This document shows positions 55,739-64,000 of a stretch of DNA of 64,000 bases, piece by piece. Each line of letters opens with the position of its first letter. The stretch's first letter is position 1. The notes beneath the pieces were generated by a model that searched no databases, had not been told where the DNA came from, and saw only the letters and a list, made by a program, of their open reading frames with translations. The stretch lies in contig CAMEYM010000001.1 of assembly GCA_945947575.1 (NCBI GenBank), forward strand, positions 1 to 64,000. Direction: 5' to 3'. A program made the translations under genes and the position numbers. The stretch comes from Rhizobium sp. Q54. GTDB lineage: Bacteria > Pseudomonadota > Alphaproteobacteria > UBA2966 > CAIVPW01.

Positions 55739-56359
55739 ATGCGCCGCCCTCGTACGTTGATCGCGCTCGCGCTGCTCGGCGTCGTCGCCGCGGTCGCCGT
55801 GTGGCTGTGGGACCCCGTGCGCGCCGACGTCATGGCCGCGCAGCCCGATGATCTCGTGCTCGGCGATCCCAACGCTCCCGTGCGCATCGTCGCCTACGTC
55901 GCCCCGTCGTGCCTCGCCTGTGGCGCCTTCCATCGCGACCTGGTGCCGCGTCTCAAGGCCGAGTGGCTCGACTCGCGCCGCGCCGTTCTCGTCTATCGCA
56001 ACGCACCCACCAGCGACACCGACCTCGTCGTGTCCAAGTTCCTGCGCTGCATCGCCCCGACCAGCCGCCCCGACCAGTCGCTGGCGTGGCTCGAAGTCGC
56101 CTTCCAAACCCAGGCCACTTGGCTCGCCGCATCCGATCCGGTCCAGGGCCTGCAGCGGGCCGGACGCGAGCTCGGTCGCTCCAACTTCGACCGCCTGTGC
56201 CTCGACCATCCGGTGGTCGAGGAGAGCGTCCTGCGCGCCCGCGATGCCGCCGCCGACGCCGGTATCCGCAGTCTGCCGGCGATCTTCGTGCAGGGCCGCA
56301 AGGTCGCGCCCGCCGACCTCGACCGCACGCTTGCCAAGGTCGCGAACGCCCAACGATAG
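55739..56359 (+). CDS. DsbA-like thioredoxin-fold oxidoreductase (CLAC)
   Basis: A 206-residue paralogue of the preceding gene, nine bases away. It has an N-terminal helix (TLIALALLGVVAAVAVWLW), the active-site segment VAPSCLACGAFHRDLVP (CLAC), an additional Cys pair (FLRCIAP and RLCLDH) and the cis-Pro loop IRSLPAIFVQGRKVAP. The overall alignment to its neighbour along the whole length shows a tandem duplication. It probably forms, shuffles or reduces disulfides in the periplasm. Confidence 0.85.
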   Translation: MRRPRTLIALALLGVVAAVAVWLWDPVRADVMAAQPDDLVLGDPNAPVRIVAYVAPSCLACGAFHRDLVPRLKAEWLDSRRAVLVYRNAPTSDTDLVVSKFLRCIAPTSRPDQSLAWLEVAFQTQATWLAASDPVQGLQRAGRELGRSNFDRLCLDHPVVEESVLRARDAAADAGIRSLPAIFVQGRKVAPADLDRTLAKVANAQR

Positions 56360-56421
56360 GGTTTCGATCCGCCGCGTGCTACGCGAGGCGCGGGAACGGC
56401 GAGTCCGGGGGGACCACACCA

Positions 56422-56952
56422 ATGACCAGAAGCCGGATCGCGTTTTGGCTGCTCTTCGCCGTGACGATGGCGGTGTACGCGACCATGCTGTTGTGGTCGC
56501 TGCCCATCGTCGCCGCCGCCGCCGGCGGCCAGGTGCCGTTCGACATGCGCCCTGGCGGCTACTCGTTCGCCGAGGCCCGCGCCTTCCTGATTGCATTGTC
56601 GGAGGAGGGACGCGACTTCTACCTCACCGTCCAGCATCGGCTTGATCTCGCGTACCCGGCGCTCATCGCCGCGACGCTGTTCTTCGCCATCGCCGCGTTG
56701 GTGCCGGCGCGCGCCAGGCCCTGGCGCTGGTGGGTCGCCGCACCCGCGCTCGTCATCGCGGCGTTCGACTACGCCGAGAACAGCGCGGTCGCCGCCATGC
56801 TGGCGGCGGGTCCCGCCGGCCTGTCGCCGGAGCTCGTCGAGCGGGCGAGCCGCTGGACGGTATGGAAGTCGACCCTCACCGCGGTGGTGATGACCGCGGT
56901 GCTCGTGCTGCTCGTCTGGCGTGCGGTCGTCTGGTTCCGCGGCCGCGCCTAG
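56422..56952 (+). CDS. Small polytopic membrane protein, function unknown
   Basis: A 176-residue protein with four hydrophobic segments: residues 6-35, 77-95, 102-115 and 150-170. Between the first two is a soluble stretch with PFDMRPGGYSFAEARAFLIALSEEGRDFYL. This plan occurs in small uncharacterised membrane proteins of alphaproteobacteria. GGGGGGA lies before the ATG at 56422. Its stop overlaps the stop of the convergent desaturase gene by four bases. Confidence 0.65.
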   Translation: MTRSRIAFWLLFAVTMAVYATMLLWSLPIVAAAAGGQVPFDMRPGGYSFAEARAFLIALSEEGRDFYLTVQHRLDLAYPALIAATLFFAIAALVPARARPWRWWVAAPALVIAAFDYAENSAVAAMLAAGPAGLSPELVERASRWTVWKSTLTAVVMTAVLVLLVWRAVVWFRGRA

Positions 56953-58133
56953 GCCGTCGCGCGGGGCGCCCGTACCGGCGCCAGGTGTGCGCCCACCGAG
57001 CGCAGCAACAGAATGTACGCCTGGTCGGCGACCTCGCCGATCGAGCGGGTGCGCGCGAACATGGCGCGCGCTTGCGCCAGACACTCCTCGCGGCTCGGCA
57101 ATTGCGGCAGGTGCAGGCTCGCCAGCACCTCGTGGGCGCGGTCGCGGGCGTGCTCCAACTTGCCCTGCAGCGCGGCCAGCTCCGGCCCATGCAGCGCCGC
57201 GGCTATTGCCGCCGCGATGCGTTCGGAATTGAACTGCGCGGCAAGCTGCTCCGACGCGCGCTCGATGACGCGGCTGCCTAGGCGCTGCTCGTTGCGCACG
57301 ACCGCCACGGGCGGCGTCTTCAGGTCCCACACCACGCGCACCCACGACAGCGCGCGCAGGATGTAATAGGTCGGATCGTATTCCCACCAGCGGAAGCCCT
57401 GGCGCACGCTGCTCTGATAGGCGTGGTGGTTGTTGTGCCACCCTTCGCCCATGGTGAAAATCGCCAGCAGCCAGTTGTTGCGCGACTCGTCGCCGGTCAG
57501 ATAGCGCTTGGCGCCGCGCACGTGCGCCAGCGAGTTGATGCAGAACGTCGCGTGATAGACGAGCACCGTGCTCCACAGGAAGCCGACCACCAGGCCGGAC
57601 CATCCGGCGATCGCGAAGCACAGCGCCGCCAGCGCGAACGCCGGCGCCAGCTCGAAGCGGTGCAGCAGCATCAGCTCCGGCGCGCTGGCAAGGTCCGCGA
57701 CCTTGGTCAGGTCCGTCTTGTCGTGATGCTTGCGATCGAAGACCCAGCCGACGTGGCTGTAGAGGAATCCCTTGCGCACCGGCGAATGCACGTCGTCCTC
57801 GGTGTCCGAGTGCAGGTGGTGATGCCGGTGCTTGGCTGCCCACCACAGGATGCTCTTCTGCGCCGTGCTCTGCGCCAGCACCGCGATGACGAAGCGGAAC
57901 ACGCGGCTCGTGCTGTAGGCGCGGTGGGAGAAGTAGCGGTGATAGCCGGCGCCGATGGCGAAGATGCGCACCCAGTACAGGGCCACCCCCAGCACCACCG
58001 CCTCGACCGTCACGCCCGTCCAGATCGCCGCCAGGCAGCCGAGGTGAACGAGAACGAACGGGATCGCCTGCGGATACAGGATGTCGTCGTGGACGGCGGG
58101 CGCAACGGCGCCCTTCGGGGTCACGTGGTTCAC
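56949..58133 (-). CDS. Membrane fatty-acid (acyl-CoA delta-9-type) desaturase with C-terminal extension
   Basis: A 394-residue di-iron membrane desaturase. The three histidine boxes are HRYFSH (after GAGYH), HRHHH and HNNHH (in GEGWHNNHHAYQ). Hydrophobic segments surround them. The family domain ends near residue 285 (VVWDLKTPP). The last 105 residues are an extra, mostly helical tail (SEQLAAQFNSERIAAAIAAAL and onward) absent from short desaturases. It would introduce a cis double bond into acyl chains, adjusting membrane fluidity. The start codon is GTG. Confidence 0.9.
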   Translation of the reverse strand: MNHVTPKGAVAPAVHDDILYPQAIPFVLVHLGCLAAIWTGVTVEAVVLGVALYWVRIFAIGAGYHRYFSHRAYSTSRVFRFVIAVLAQSTAQKSILWWAAKHRHHHLHSDTEDDVHSPVRKGFLYSHVGWVFDRKHHDKTDLTKVADLASAPELMLLHRFELAPAFALAALCFAIAGWSGLVVGFLWSTVLVYHATFCINSLAHVRGAKRYLTGDESRNNWLLAIFTMGEGWHNNHHAYQSSVRQGFRWWEYDPTYYILRALSWVRVVWDLKTPPVAVVRNEQRLGSRVIERASEQLAAQFNSERIAAAIAAALHGPELAALQGKLEHARDRAHEVLASLHLPQLPSREECLAQARAMFARTRSIGEVADQAYILLLRSVGAHLAPVRAPRATA

Positions 58134-58256
58134 GGAGGGCTACTTACTCCAACAGGATGCCGCGCCGGTTCGGGCGGGAACGAAGGCCTGCAGACATGCG
58201 GGAGCGCACAAGGTGCCACGAAGGCCCCGAACCGTACATAGCGCCAGCGCCCGATC

Positions 58257-58285
58257 TTGACACGAATAGTATCGTATGTTATACA
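58257..58285 (+). promoter_or_regulatory. Consensus sigma-70 promoter of ahcY
   Basis: TTGACA (58257-58262) and TATACA (58280-58285) at exactly 17 bases spacing, in an AT-richer stretch. Transcription should start near 58292, about 257 bases before the ahcY ATG. This is the best promoter in the window. Confidence 0.8.
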
Positions 58286-58291
58286 AATAGT

Positions 58292-58548
58292 GCGAAGGCG
58301 TTGCGCGGCTGGGACGGCCTGAGAAACAAGCGGGCCATATTTCCCGTTATTTCCCCGCATTCACCGTACTTCGTAGAGAAATTCTCGAATCGTATCGAGC
58401 CCTCACATTCCTACATAAAGATTTCCTTATGCTTCGTGCGGGCCCGTGCTATATCGGCGGCGCCCTCCAGGGGGCAGCACGGGCCGACGCCAGGGCATTC
58501 AGCACGTGGCGCGCCCATTCCATTCCAGCGCAGAGAGCTGACCGCATC
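58292..58548 (+). promoter_or_regulatory. Long structured 5' leader of ahcY
   Basis: Between the predicted start and the ATG lies a 257-base leader with no credible gene. Its clearest element is a 10-bp stem GGCCCGTGCT (58441-58450) with AGCACGGGCC (58476-58485) that encloses a smaller GCCC-TCCAG-GGGGC hairpin. It does not match my memory of the SAH riboswitch core, but its place ahead of the SAH hydrolase gene makes a metabolite-sensing role worth testing. The rest is AT-richer than neighbouring DNA. Confidence 0.45.
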
Positions 58549-59904
<1,356 letters not shown>

Positions 59905-59986
59905 CGTCGCATTGTCACGGCCATGGCGGCGCATCCGCGCTACCATGGCCGCTGACGGACGCTGAACGAGCGCGGGGGATGCGCGC

Positions 59987-61762
59987 GTGTTGAGGCGAGG
60001 CGGAGCATGTGCGTGCGTGCTGGCGGGCCTGTTGGCGCCGCTTGCTTCAGCGCATGCGCAGGCCACCAGCCTCGCCGCCGCCCGCTCCGAGGCCATCGCC
60101 GCGCTGGCGCTGACCGGCGCCATCGTCCTCTCCATCATCGCGCTCGGGCTCGGCTTCCTCGTGGCCTGGCGCAGCCGCCGCCGCGCCGCCGCCGACCGCC
60201 GCCGCATCCGCGAGCTGTTCGGCACCCTGGCACGCACCACCGCCGTGCTTGACGCGGCACCCGCCGGCTTCTTCGAGTGGTCCGCGCTCTCCGGCCTCGA
60301 GACCTGCTCGTCCGGCCTCGCCCAGTCGCTGGGCGCATCGCCCGTCGCGGTGAAGACCTTCCGCGACCTGTCGCCCTACTTCACCGAGACCGACTTCGCC
60401 ATGCTCGATGCCGCCGTCGATGCCCTGCGCGCCGAGCGCAAACCCTTCGACCGTGTCGTGCGCGCCAAGAACGGCCGCGTGCTCGAGGCGTGCGGCCGCA
60501 TCGTGTTCGCCGCCGGCACCGGCGAGCCGCTGTCCTTCACCCTCTGGTTCCACGACGCCACTGCTTTCGCCGGTGACGTTGCGGTGGGCCGGGCCGCCAT
60601 CGCCGCCGCCTCGGCCGAGCGCGATCGCCTCGCCGAGATCCTCAACCTCGCGCCCTTCCCGGCGTGGCGGCGCGACGCCGACTTGCGCATCGCCTGGGTC
60701 AACCGCGCCTACGCCGCGGCGGTCGAGTCCGACCTCGGCACCATCGTCGCCAACTCGGTCGAGTTCGCCCCCGGCGCCGGCCCGCAGCAGTCGCGCTCGC
60801 TGGCCGCCATGTCGCGCGAGACCGGCGTCGCGCAGACCGACACGCGCCGCTTCAACGCCGCCGGCGAGCGCCGCGTCTACGAGATCACCGAGGCGTCTCT
60901 GTCCGACGGCGGCGCCATGGGCTTCGCTCGCGACGTCACGGCCCGCGAGGAAGCGCACGCCGAGCTGAAGCGCCACACCCAGGCCCACGCCGCGGTCATG
61001 GACCGTCTGCGCTCGGCCATCGCCATCTTCGGCCCCGATCGCAAGCTGCGCTTCTTCAACGAGGCCTACTTCCGCCTGTGGAAGCTCGACGAGCCGTGGC
61101 TGCAGACCGGCCCCAGCCACGCCGAGATCCTCGAAGTGTTGCGCGAGGCGCGCCGCATCCCCGAGGCTGCCGACTTCCGCGCCTACAAGTCCCAGGTGAT
61201 GGGCCTGTACGCCTCGGTGCTGGCGCCCGAGGAAGAGGTGCAGCACCTCCCCGACGGCCGCACCCTGCGCGTCATCACGTCGCCGCATCCCTTCGGCGGC
61301 CTGATGTTCCTCTACGAGGACGTCTCCGACCGCCTCGAGCTCGAACGCGCCCGCAACACGCTCGCCGAGGTGCAGCGCGCCACCTTCGACCACCTGTTCG
61401 AGGGCGTGGCCGTGTTCGGCGGCGACGGCCGCCTGAAGCTCTACAACAAGCGCTTCGCGTCCCTGTGGGCACTGGAGGAAATGTTCCTCAAGTCCGAGCC
61501 CCACGTCGCCGACGTCGCCGAGCGGTGCCGCGACCTGTTCCCGCACGGGGGCGCGCCGTGGCCGGTGCTGAAGGACAAGATCGTCAGCCGCGCCCTCGAC
61601 CGCACCGCGCGCAACGCCCGCCTGACGCGTCCGGACGGATTGGTGGTGCAGTACGCTTCGGTACCGCTGCCGGACGGCAACACCCTCTACACCTACCTCG
61701 ACATCAGCGAGGAGCGTCCGGCATCGGTGACTCACCGGAGGGGAGCCGCGGGCGCCAGCTGA
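59987..61762 (+). CDS. Membrane-anchored multi-PAS protein without kinase domain
   Basis: A 591-residue protein. A signal/anchor (ACVLAGLLAPLASAHAQ) and helix (ALALTGAIVLSIIALGLGFLVAW) are followed by a short coiled coil and about four PAS domains. The last two are of the PAS-7 type (MDRLRSAIAIFGPDRKLRFFNEAYFRLWKLDE and FDHLFEGVAVFGGDGRLKLYNKRFASLWALEE). In relatives next to ahcY a histidine kinase (HisKA and HATPase) follows the motif LYTYLDIS; here the chain ends 21 residues later. It can sense but cannot phosphorylate by itself, and looks truncated or specialised. Confidence 0.85.
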   Translation: MLRRGGACACVLAGLLAPLASAHAQATSLAAARSEAIAALALTGAIVLSIIALGLGFLVAWRSRRRAAADRRRIRELFGTLARTTAVLDAAPAGFFEWSALSGLETCSSGLAQSLGASPVAVKTFRDLSPYFTETDFAMLDAAVDALRAERKPFDRVVRAKNGRVLEACGRIVFAAGTGEPLSFTLWFHDATAFAGDVAVGRAAIAAASAERDRLAEILNLAPFPAWRRDADLRIAWVNRAYAAAVESDLGTIVANSVEFAPGAGPQQSRSLAAMSRETGVAQTDTRRFNAAGERRVYEITEASLSDGGAMGFARDVTAREEAHAELKRHTQAHAAVMDRLRSAIAIFGPDRKLRFFNEAYFRLWKLDEPWLQTGPSHAEILEVLREARRIPEAADFRAYKSQVMGLYASVLAPEEEVQHLPDGRTLRVITSPHPFGGLMFLYEDVSDRLELERARNTLAEVQRATFDHLFEGVAVFGGDGRLKLYNKRFASLWALEEMFLKSEPHVADVAERCRDLFPHGGAPWPVLKDKIVSRALDRTARNARLTRPDGLVVQYASVPLPDGNTLYTYLDISEERPASVTHRRGAAGAS

Positions 61763-61818
61763 CGGGACTACTCCCGAAGGGCGCCCCGGGCCCGCTCGAG
61801 CCCGCGCTAGGCTCCGGC

Positions 61819-62202
61819 ATGCGCCCAATCCTCGTCGGCCTCGCCATCCTGGCTCTCAGCGGCTGCGCCGCCGTGGGAGGTCCGGTTCGGCTCGCCACGG
61901 GCGTCGAGGTCCCGTGTGATCTGCCCGCCGAGGAGCTGCGCAACCTGCGCGGCCGCACCAGCGCCATGGAGCGCCTCGAGAAGGCGGAGCTGAGCCGCTC
62001 CCTGGCCCTCGTCGATGCCGCCGCGATCCTCGGTGGCGACGTGCGCGCCATCCGCCAGGGCCTGATCGACCGCTCCAACGCCAACCTGCGCTTGGCCATC
62101 GGCCTCGAAGCCGACATCGCCTGCGGCTACGCCGCGCCGCGTGCGCCGCTCGCCCAACCGGCACAGGCGTTGCGCCCCGCCATTCCCACCGTCCGCATTT
62201 GA
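61819..62202 (+). CDS. Small lipoprotein, function unknown
   Basis: A 127-residue lipoprotein with signal MRPILVGLAILALSGCAAV (lipobox LSGC, Cys16). The mature part is helical, with LRNLRGRTSAMERLEKAELSRSL and a Cys in DIACGYAAP. No family recognised. It lies 56 bases after the PAS gene and ten bases before another small envelope gene. Confidence 0.65.
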   Translation: MRPILVGLAILALSGCAAVGGPVRLATGVEVPCDLPAEELRNLRGRTSAMERLEKAELSRSLALVDAAAILGGDVRAIRQGLIDRSNANLRLAIGLEADIACGYAAPRAPLAQPAQALRPAIPTVRI

Positions 62203-62212
62203 AGGAGCCCCC

Positions 62213-62464
62213 GTGGTCATCAACAAGAACAACAACCCGGTGTGGCTTGCCGCCGGCATCGCGCTGGGCATGCTGATCGGGGTCAGCATCCGCACCACAC
62301 CCGTGGTAGCCGATCAAGGCACCTACTCCGCCGGCAACTGGGTCGTGGTGGACGTGACGGGCGAGGCGCCGAACCGCGAAGTGGTGCGCTACAACGCCGC
62401 GACCGGCGTCATGCATCTGTGCAACTTCACGACACTAACCTGCGGCAACACCTTGTTGCCGTAG
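62213..62464 (+). CDS. Small membrane-anchored protein, function unknown
   Basis: An 83-residue protein that starts at GTG with AAGGAG six bases upstream, which decides the start. One N-terminal helix (PVWLAAGIALGMLIGVSI) is followed by a periplasmic part with two cysteines near the end (LCNFTTLTCGN) that may form a disulfide. It is probably cotranscribed with the preceding lipoprotein gene. Confidence 0.65.
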   Translation: MVINKNNNPVWLAAGIALGMLIGVSIRTTPVVADQGTYSAGNWVVVDVTGEAPNREVVRYNAATGVMHLCNFTTLTCGNTLLP

Positions 62465-62500
62465 GCACTGCCGCTAGATCGGGTGGAGAACCCAGTAGCG

Positions 62501-63040
62501 CTAGTGAGTGTCGGTTGGCAGGCTAGCGAAGTACTCGTCCTCGCCGCCGACGTTGGCTTTCTCGAATCGCTGGTCGGCGATTCGTGCAGTGGTCCCTTGC
62601 ATGTGGTACGCCGGGTCAAACGCAAACTGCCGTACGAAGTCCTCCCAGGTGTAGACGATCATTCTCCCGCTGAGCGCCACTATCAAAGGGAACTTCCCTT
62701 CACCCCAGAAGTGTCGTGAGGCCTCGTGGGACGGATCAGAGAACCGATGGACGACCCGGCCGGCGTAGCGAAAAAGTTTGCTCTCTAGGAGTAGGAAGTA
62801 GTCACCAACCTTCATCTTGCGGAGCACACGCTCTGCTCCTGCGGGCAGGCCCCAGATCTGAAAGCCGTCTGGGGCTAATCGCCGAATGCGCTCCGCTGCA
62901 CCTGTCGTGTCGCCAACGGTGAGCGATGCTGGCAAGTCTTGCCACCCGAAGCGGCACATCCCGTGCACCGGATGTCGAATGGTCTGCGGGCAATCTCGTT
63001 GCCATAGGTGCAGGCCAATGTGCTGATAGAAGACGCTCAT
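62501..63040 (-). CDS. Protein of unknown function, EVE/PUA-like in appearance
   Basis: A 179-residue cytoplasmic protein. The segment MKVGDYFLLLESKLFRYAGRVVHRF, followed by SRHFWGEGKFPLIVALSGRMIVYTWEDFVRQF, resembles the small beta-barrel modules (EVE/ASCH/PUA-like) that bind modified nucleic-acid bases and are often attached to McrBC-type or HNH nucleases, but no nuclease part is present here. Its base composition is visibly lower in GC than its neighbours, which suggests transfer. The assignment is tentative. Confidence 0.6.
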   Translation of the reverse strand: MSVFYQHIGLHLWQRDCPQTIRHPVHGMCRFGWQDLPASLTVGDTTGAAERIRRLAPDGFQIWGLPAGAERVLRKMKVGDYFLLLESKLFRYAGRVVHRFSDPSHEASRHFWGEGKFPLIVALSGRMIVYTWEDFVRQFAFDPAYHMQGTTARIADQRFEKANVGGEDEYFASLPTDTH

Positions 63041-63050
63041 GTCCCGCCCT

Positions 63051-64000
63051 TCAATTCGCGCCCGGTACGCCCTTCGAGGTCGAGTACTCGAAGTGCAGCG
63101 CCTTGTCGGGGTTGAGGATGGGGTGGATGGCGTGGGCAGCCTGTGCAGCCTCGGCGAAGCCCGACAAAATGAGCTTCAGCTTGCCCGGATAGGTGGCGAT
63201 GTCGCCGACCGCGAACACACCGTGCAGGTTGGTGGCGCACGTCGCCGGATCCACGACGATGTGCTTCATCTGGTCCAGCGTGATGCCCCACTCGGCGATC
63301 GGGCCGAGGTTGTTGACGAGTCCGAAGAACGCCAGCACCACGTCTGCGTCGAGCGCCTTCTCCTCGCCATCCAGGGTCGCGACCTTGACGGCACTGAGGT
63401 GCCCGCCTTGGCCTTCGAGACCGGACAGCTGATAGGGGATGACCATCTCGATGGCGCCGCTCGCCGCAAGCTCGTGCATCTTGCGCACGCTCTCGGGTGC
63501 GGCGCGGAACTTGTCGCGCCGGTGCACGACCCACACCTTGGCCGCGATGCCGGCCAGCGCCAGCGCCCAGTCCACCGCCGAGTCGCCGCCGCCGGCGATG
63601 ACGACGCGCTTGCCGGCGAGGTCGCCCTTGCGTCGCACCAAGTAGAACACCGACTTGCCTTCGAACGCCTCGACACCCGGCAGCGGCAGGCGCACCGGTC
63701 CGAACGCGCCCGTACCGCCGGCGATGATGACTGCGCGCGCTTCGATGGCGGCGCCGCCGGCGATCTCGAGCCGCCAGCCGTCGTTGCTGCCGTCGGGTCG
63801 CGCGCGGATCGGCGACACGCGCAGCACCGGATGGCCGAGTCGATAGTTGGGCTTGAACGGGGCGGCCTGCTCCAGCAGGCGGTCGATCAGCTCCATCGCC
63901 ATCACCGAGGGGTAGCCGGGGATGTCGTAGATCGGCTTCTCTGGATAGAGCGCCGCGCACTGACCGCCGGCCGTGTCGAGCACGTCCACCACGGTCGAGC
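63051..64000 (-). CDS. Ferredoxin/flavodoxin-NADP+ reductase, thioredoxin-reductase-like (5' partial)
   Basis: The gene runs past the window edge, so the start and the FAD-binding GxGxxG are missing. What remains, about 316 residues, includes GGQCAALYPEKPIYDIPGYP, the NADPH-binding segment VVIAGGGDSAVDWALALAG, VVHRRDKFRA and the FAD-binding end VFAVGDIATYPGKLKLILSGFAEAA. There is no CxxC redox pair, so it is an FNR of the YumC type and not a thioredoxin reductase. It passes electrons from NADPH to ferredoxin or the reverse. Confidence 0.93.
   Translation of the reverse strand, partial: STVVDVLDTAGGQCAALYPEKPIYDIPGYPSVMAMELIDRLLEQAAPFKPNYRLGHPVLRVSPIRARPDGSNDGWRLEIAGGAAIEARAVIIAGGTGAFGPVRLPLPGVEAFEGKSVFYLVRRKGDLAGKRVVIAGGGDSAVDWALALAGIAAKVWVVHRRDKFRAAPESVRKMHELAASGAIEMVIPYQLSGLEGQGGHLSAVKVATLDGEEKALDADVVLAFFGLVNNLGPIAEWGITLDQMKHIVVDPATCATNLHGVFAVGDIATYPGKLKLILSGFAEAAQAAHAIHPILNPDKALHFEYSTSKGVPGAN

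Noticed and set aside
58429..58548. 40-codon N-terminal extension of AhcY
   Set aside because: The extension falls in the structured leader and has no match to the family, which starts at 58549.
58292..58548. SAH riboswitch
   Set aside because: The conserved core of the known SAH riboswitch could not be found by eye, so only a generic structured leader is claimed.

Overview
This window is high-GC chromosomal DNA from an alphaproteobacterium, probably near Rhodospirillales. The evidence is gene order and family choice: a dut-coaBC-ubiB-ubiE block next to mutM-rpsT-dnaA, a RegB/RegA redox pair with SCO1/SenC genes, a ChvG/ChvI pair joined to a short HPr kinase, an MmcB-type repair nuclease, and the palindrome with the core GGGCTTGACCC that is common between alphaproteobacterial genes. 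The full set gmhA-hldE-hldD shows a heptose-containing lipopolysaccharide. No complete prophage, insertion sequence or CRISPR array was seen.

Layout. 1-3.9 kb: a partial VWA-domain membrane protein and a Tat-exported PhoD phosphatase. 4-10.6 kb, minus strand: sulfur activation and cysteine synthesis with an Rrf2 regulator (moeB, cysK, rrf2), then dut, coaBC, ubiB and ubiE. 10.65-19.7 kb, plus strand: mutM, rpsT, a rhodanese gene, dnaA, dnaN, recF and gyrB. Gene direction flips at 10.6 kb and an unusual 765-bp spacer (repeats, hairpins, CG-alternating DNA) lies between rpsT and the rhodanese-dnaA pair, so this is the best place in the window for a replication origin, although no DnaA-box cluster is visible. 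19.8-21.6 kb: small accessory genes and dispersed repeats. 21.6-27.1 kb: two SCO1 proteins, a CobD/CbiB-like protein, an NAPE-PLD-like hydrolase and regB-regA. 27.1-31 kb: a phosphatase and the heptose operon. 31-40.5 kb: mmcB, a HAD phosphatase, a lipoprotein protease, an outer-membrane barrel, a PmtA-like methyltransferase, a DEAD-box helicase, tRNA-Arg(CCG), a CHCC zinc-finger protein, a MOSC protein, a secreted propeller-like protein and a cytochrome P460.

40.5-48.3 kb: polA, a DUF533 protein, a VapBC-type toxin-antitoxin pair, motA-motB and small genes. 48.5-54.5 kb: chvI-chvG-hprK-rapZ-ptsH-ptsI, a regulatory phosphotransfer cluster with no EIIA gene in its usual place. 54.5-58.1 kb: an anchored protein of unknown function, two DsbA-like oxidoreductases, a membrane protein and a fatty-acid desaturase. 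58.1-64 kb: ahcY behind a consensus promoter and a long structured leader, a PAS-domain sensor without a kinase domain, two small envelope proteins, an unrecognised protein, and a ferredoxin-NADP reductase cut by the window end.

The points most worth a second look are the structured spacer in front of rhodanese-dnaA, the ahcY leader, the kinase-less PAS sensor, the missing EIIA, and substitutions at key residues in PolA, MutM and the metallo-hydrolase. I did not find a clear, wholly new multi-gene system.
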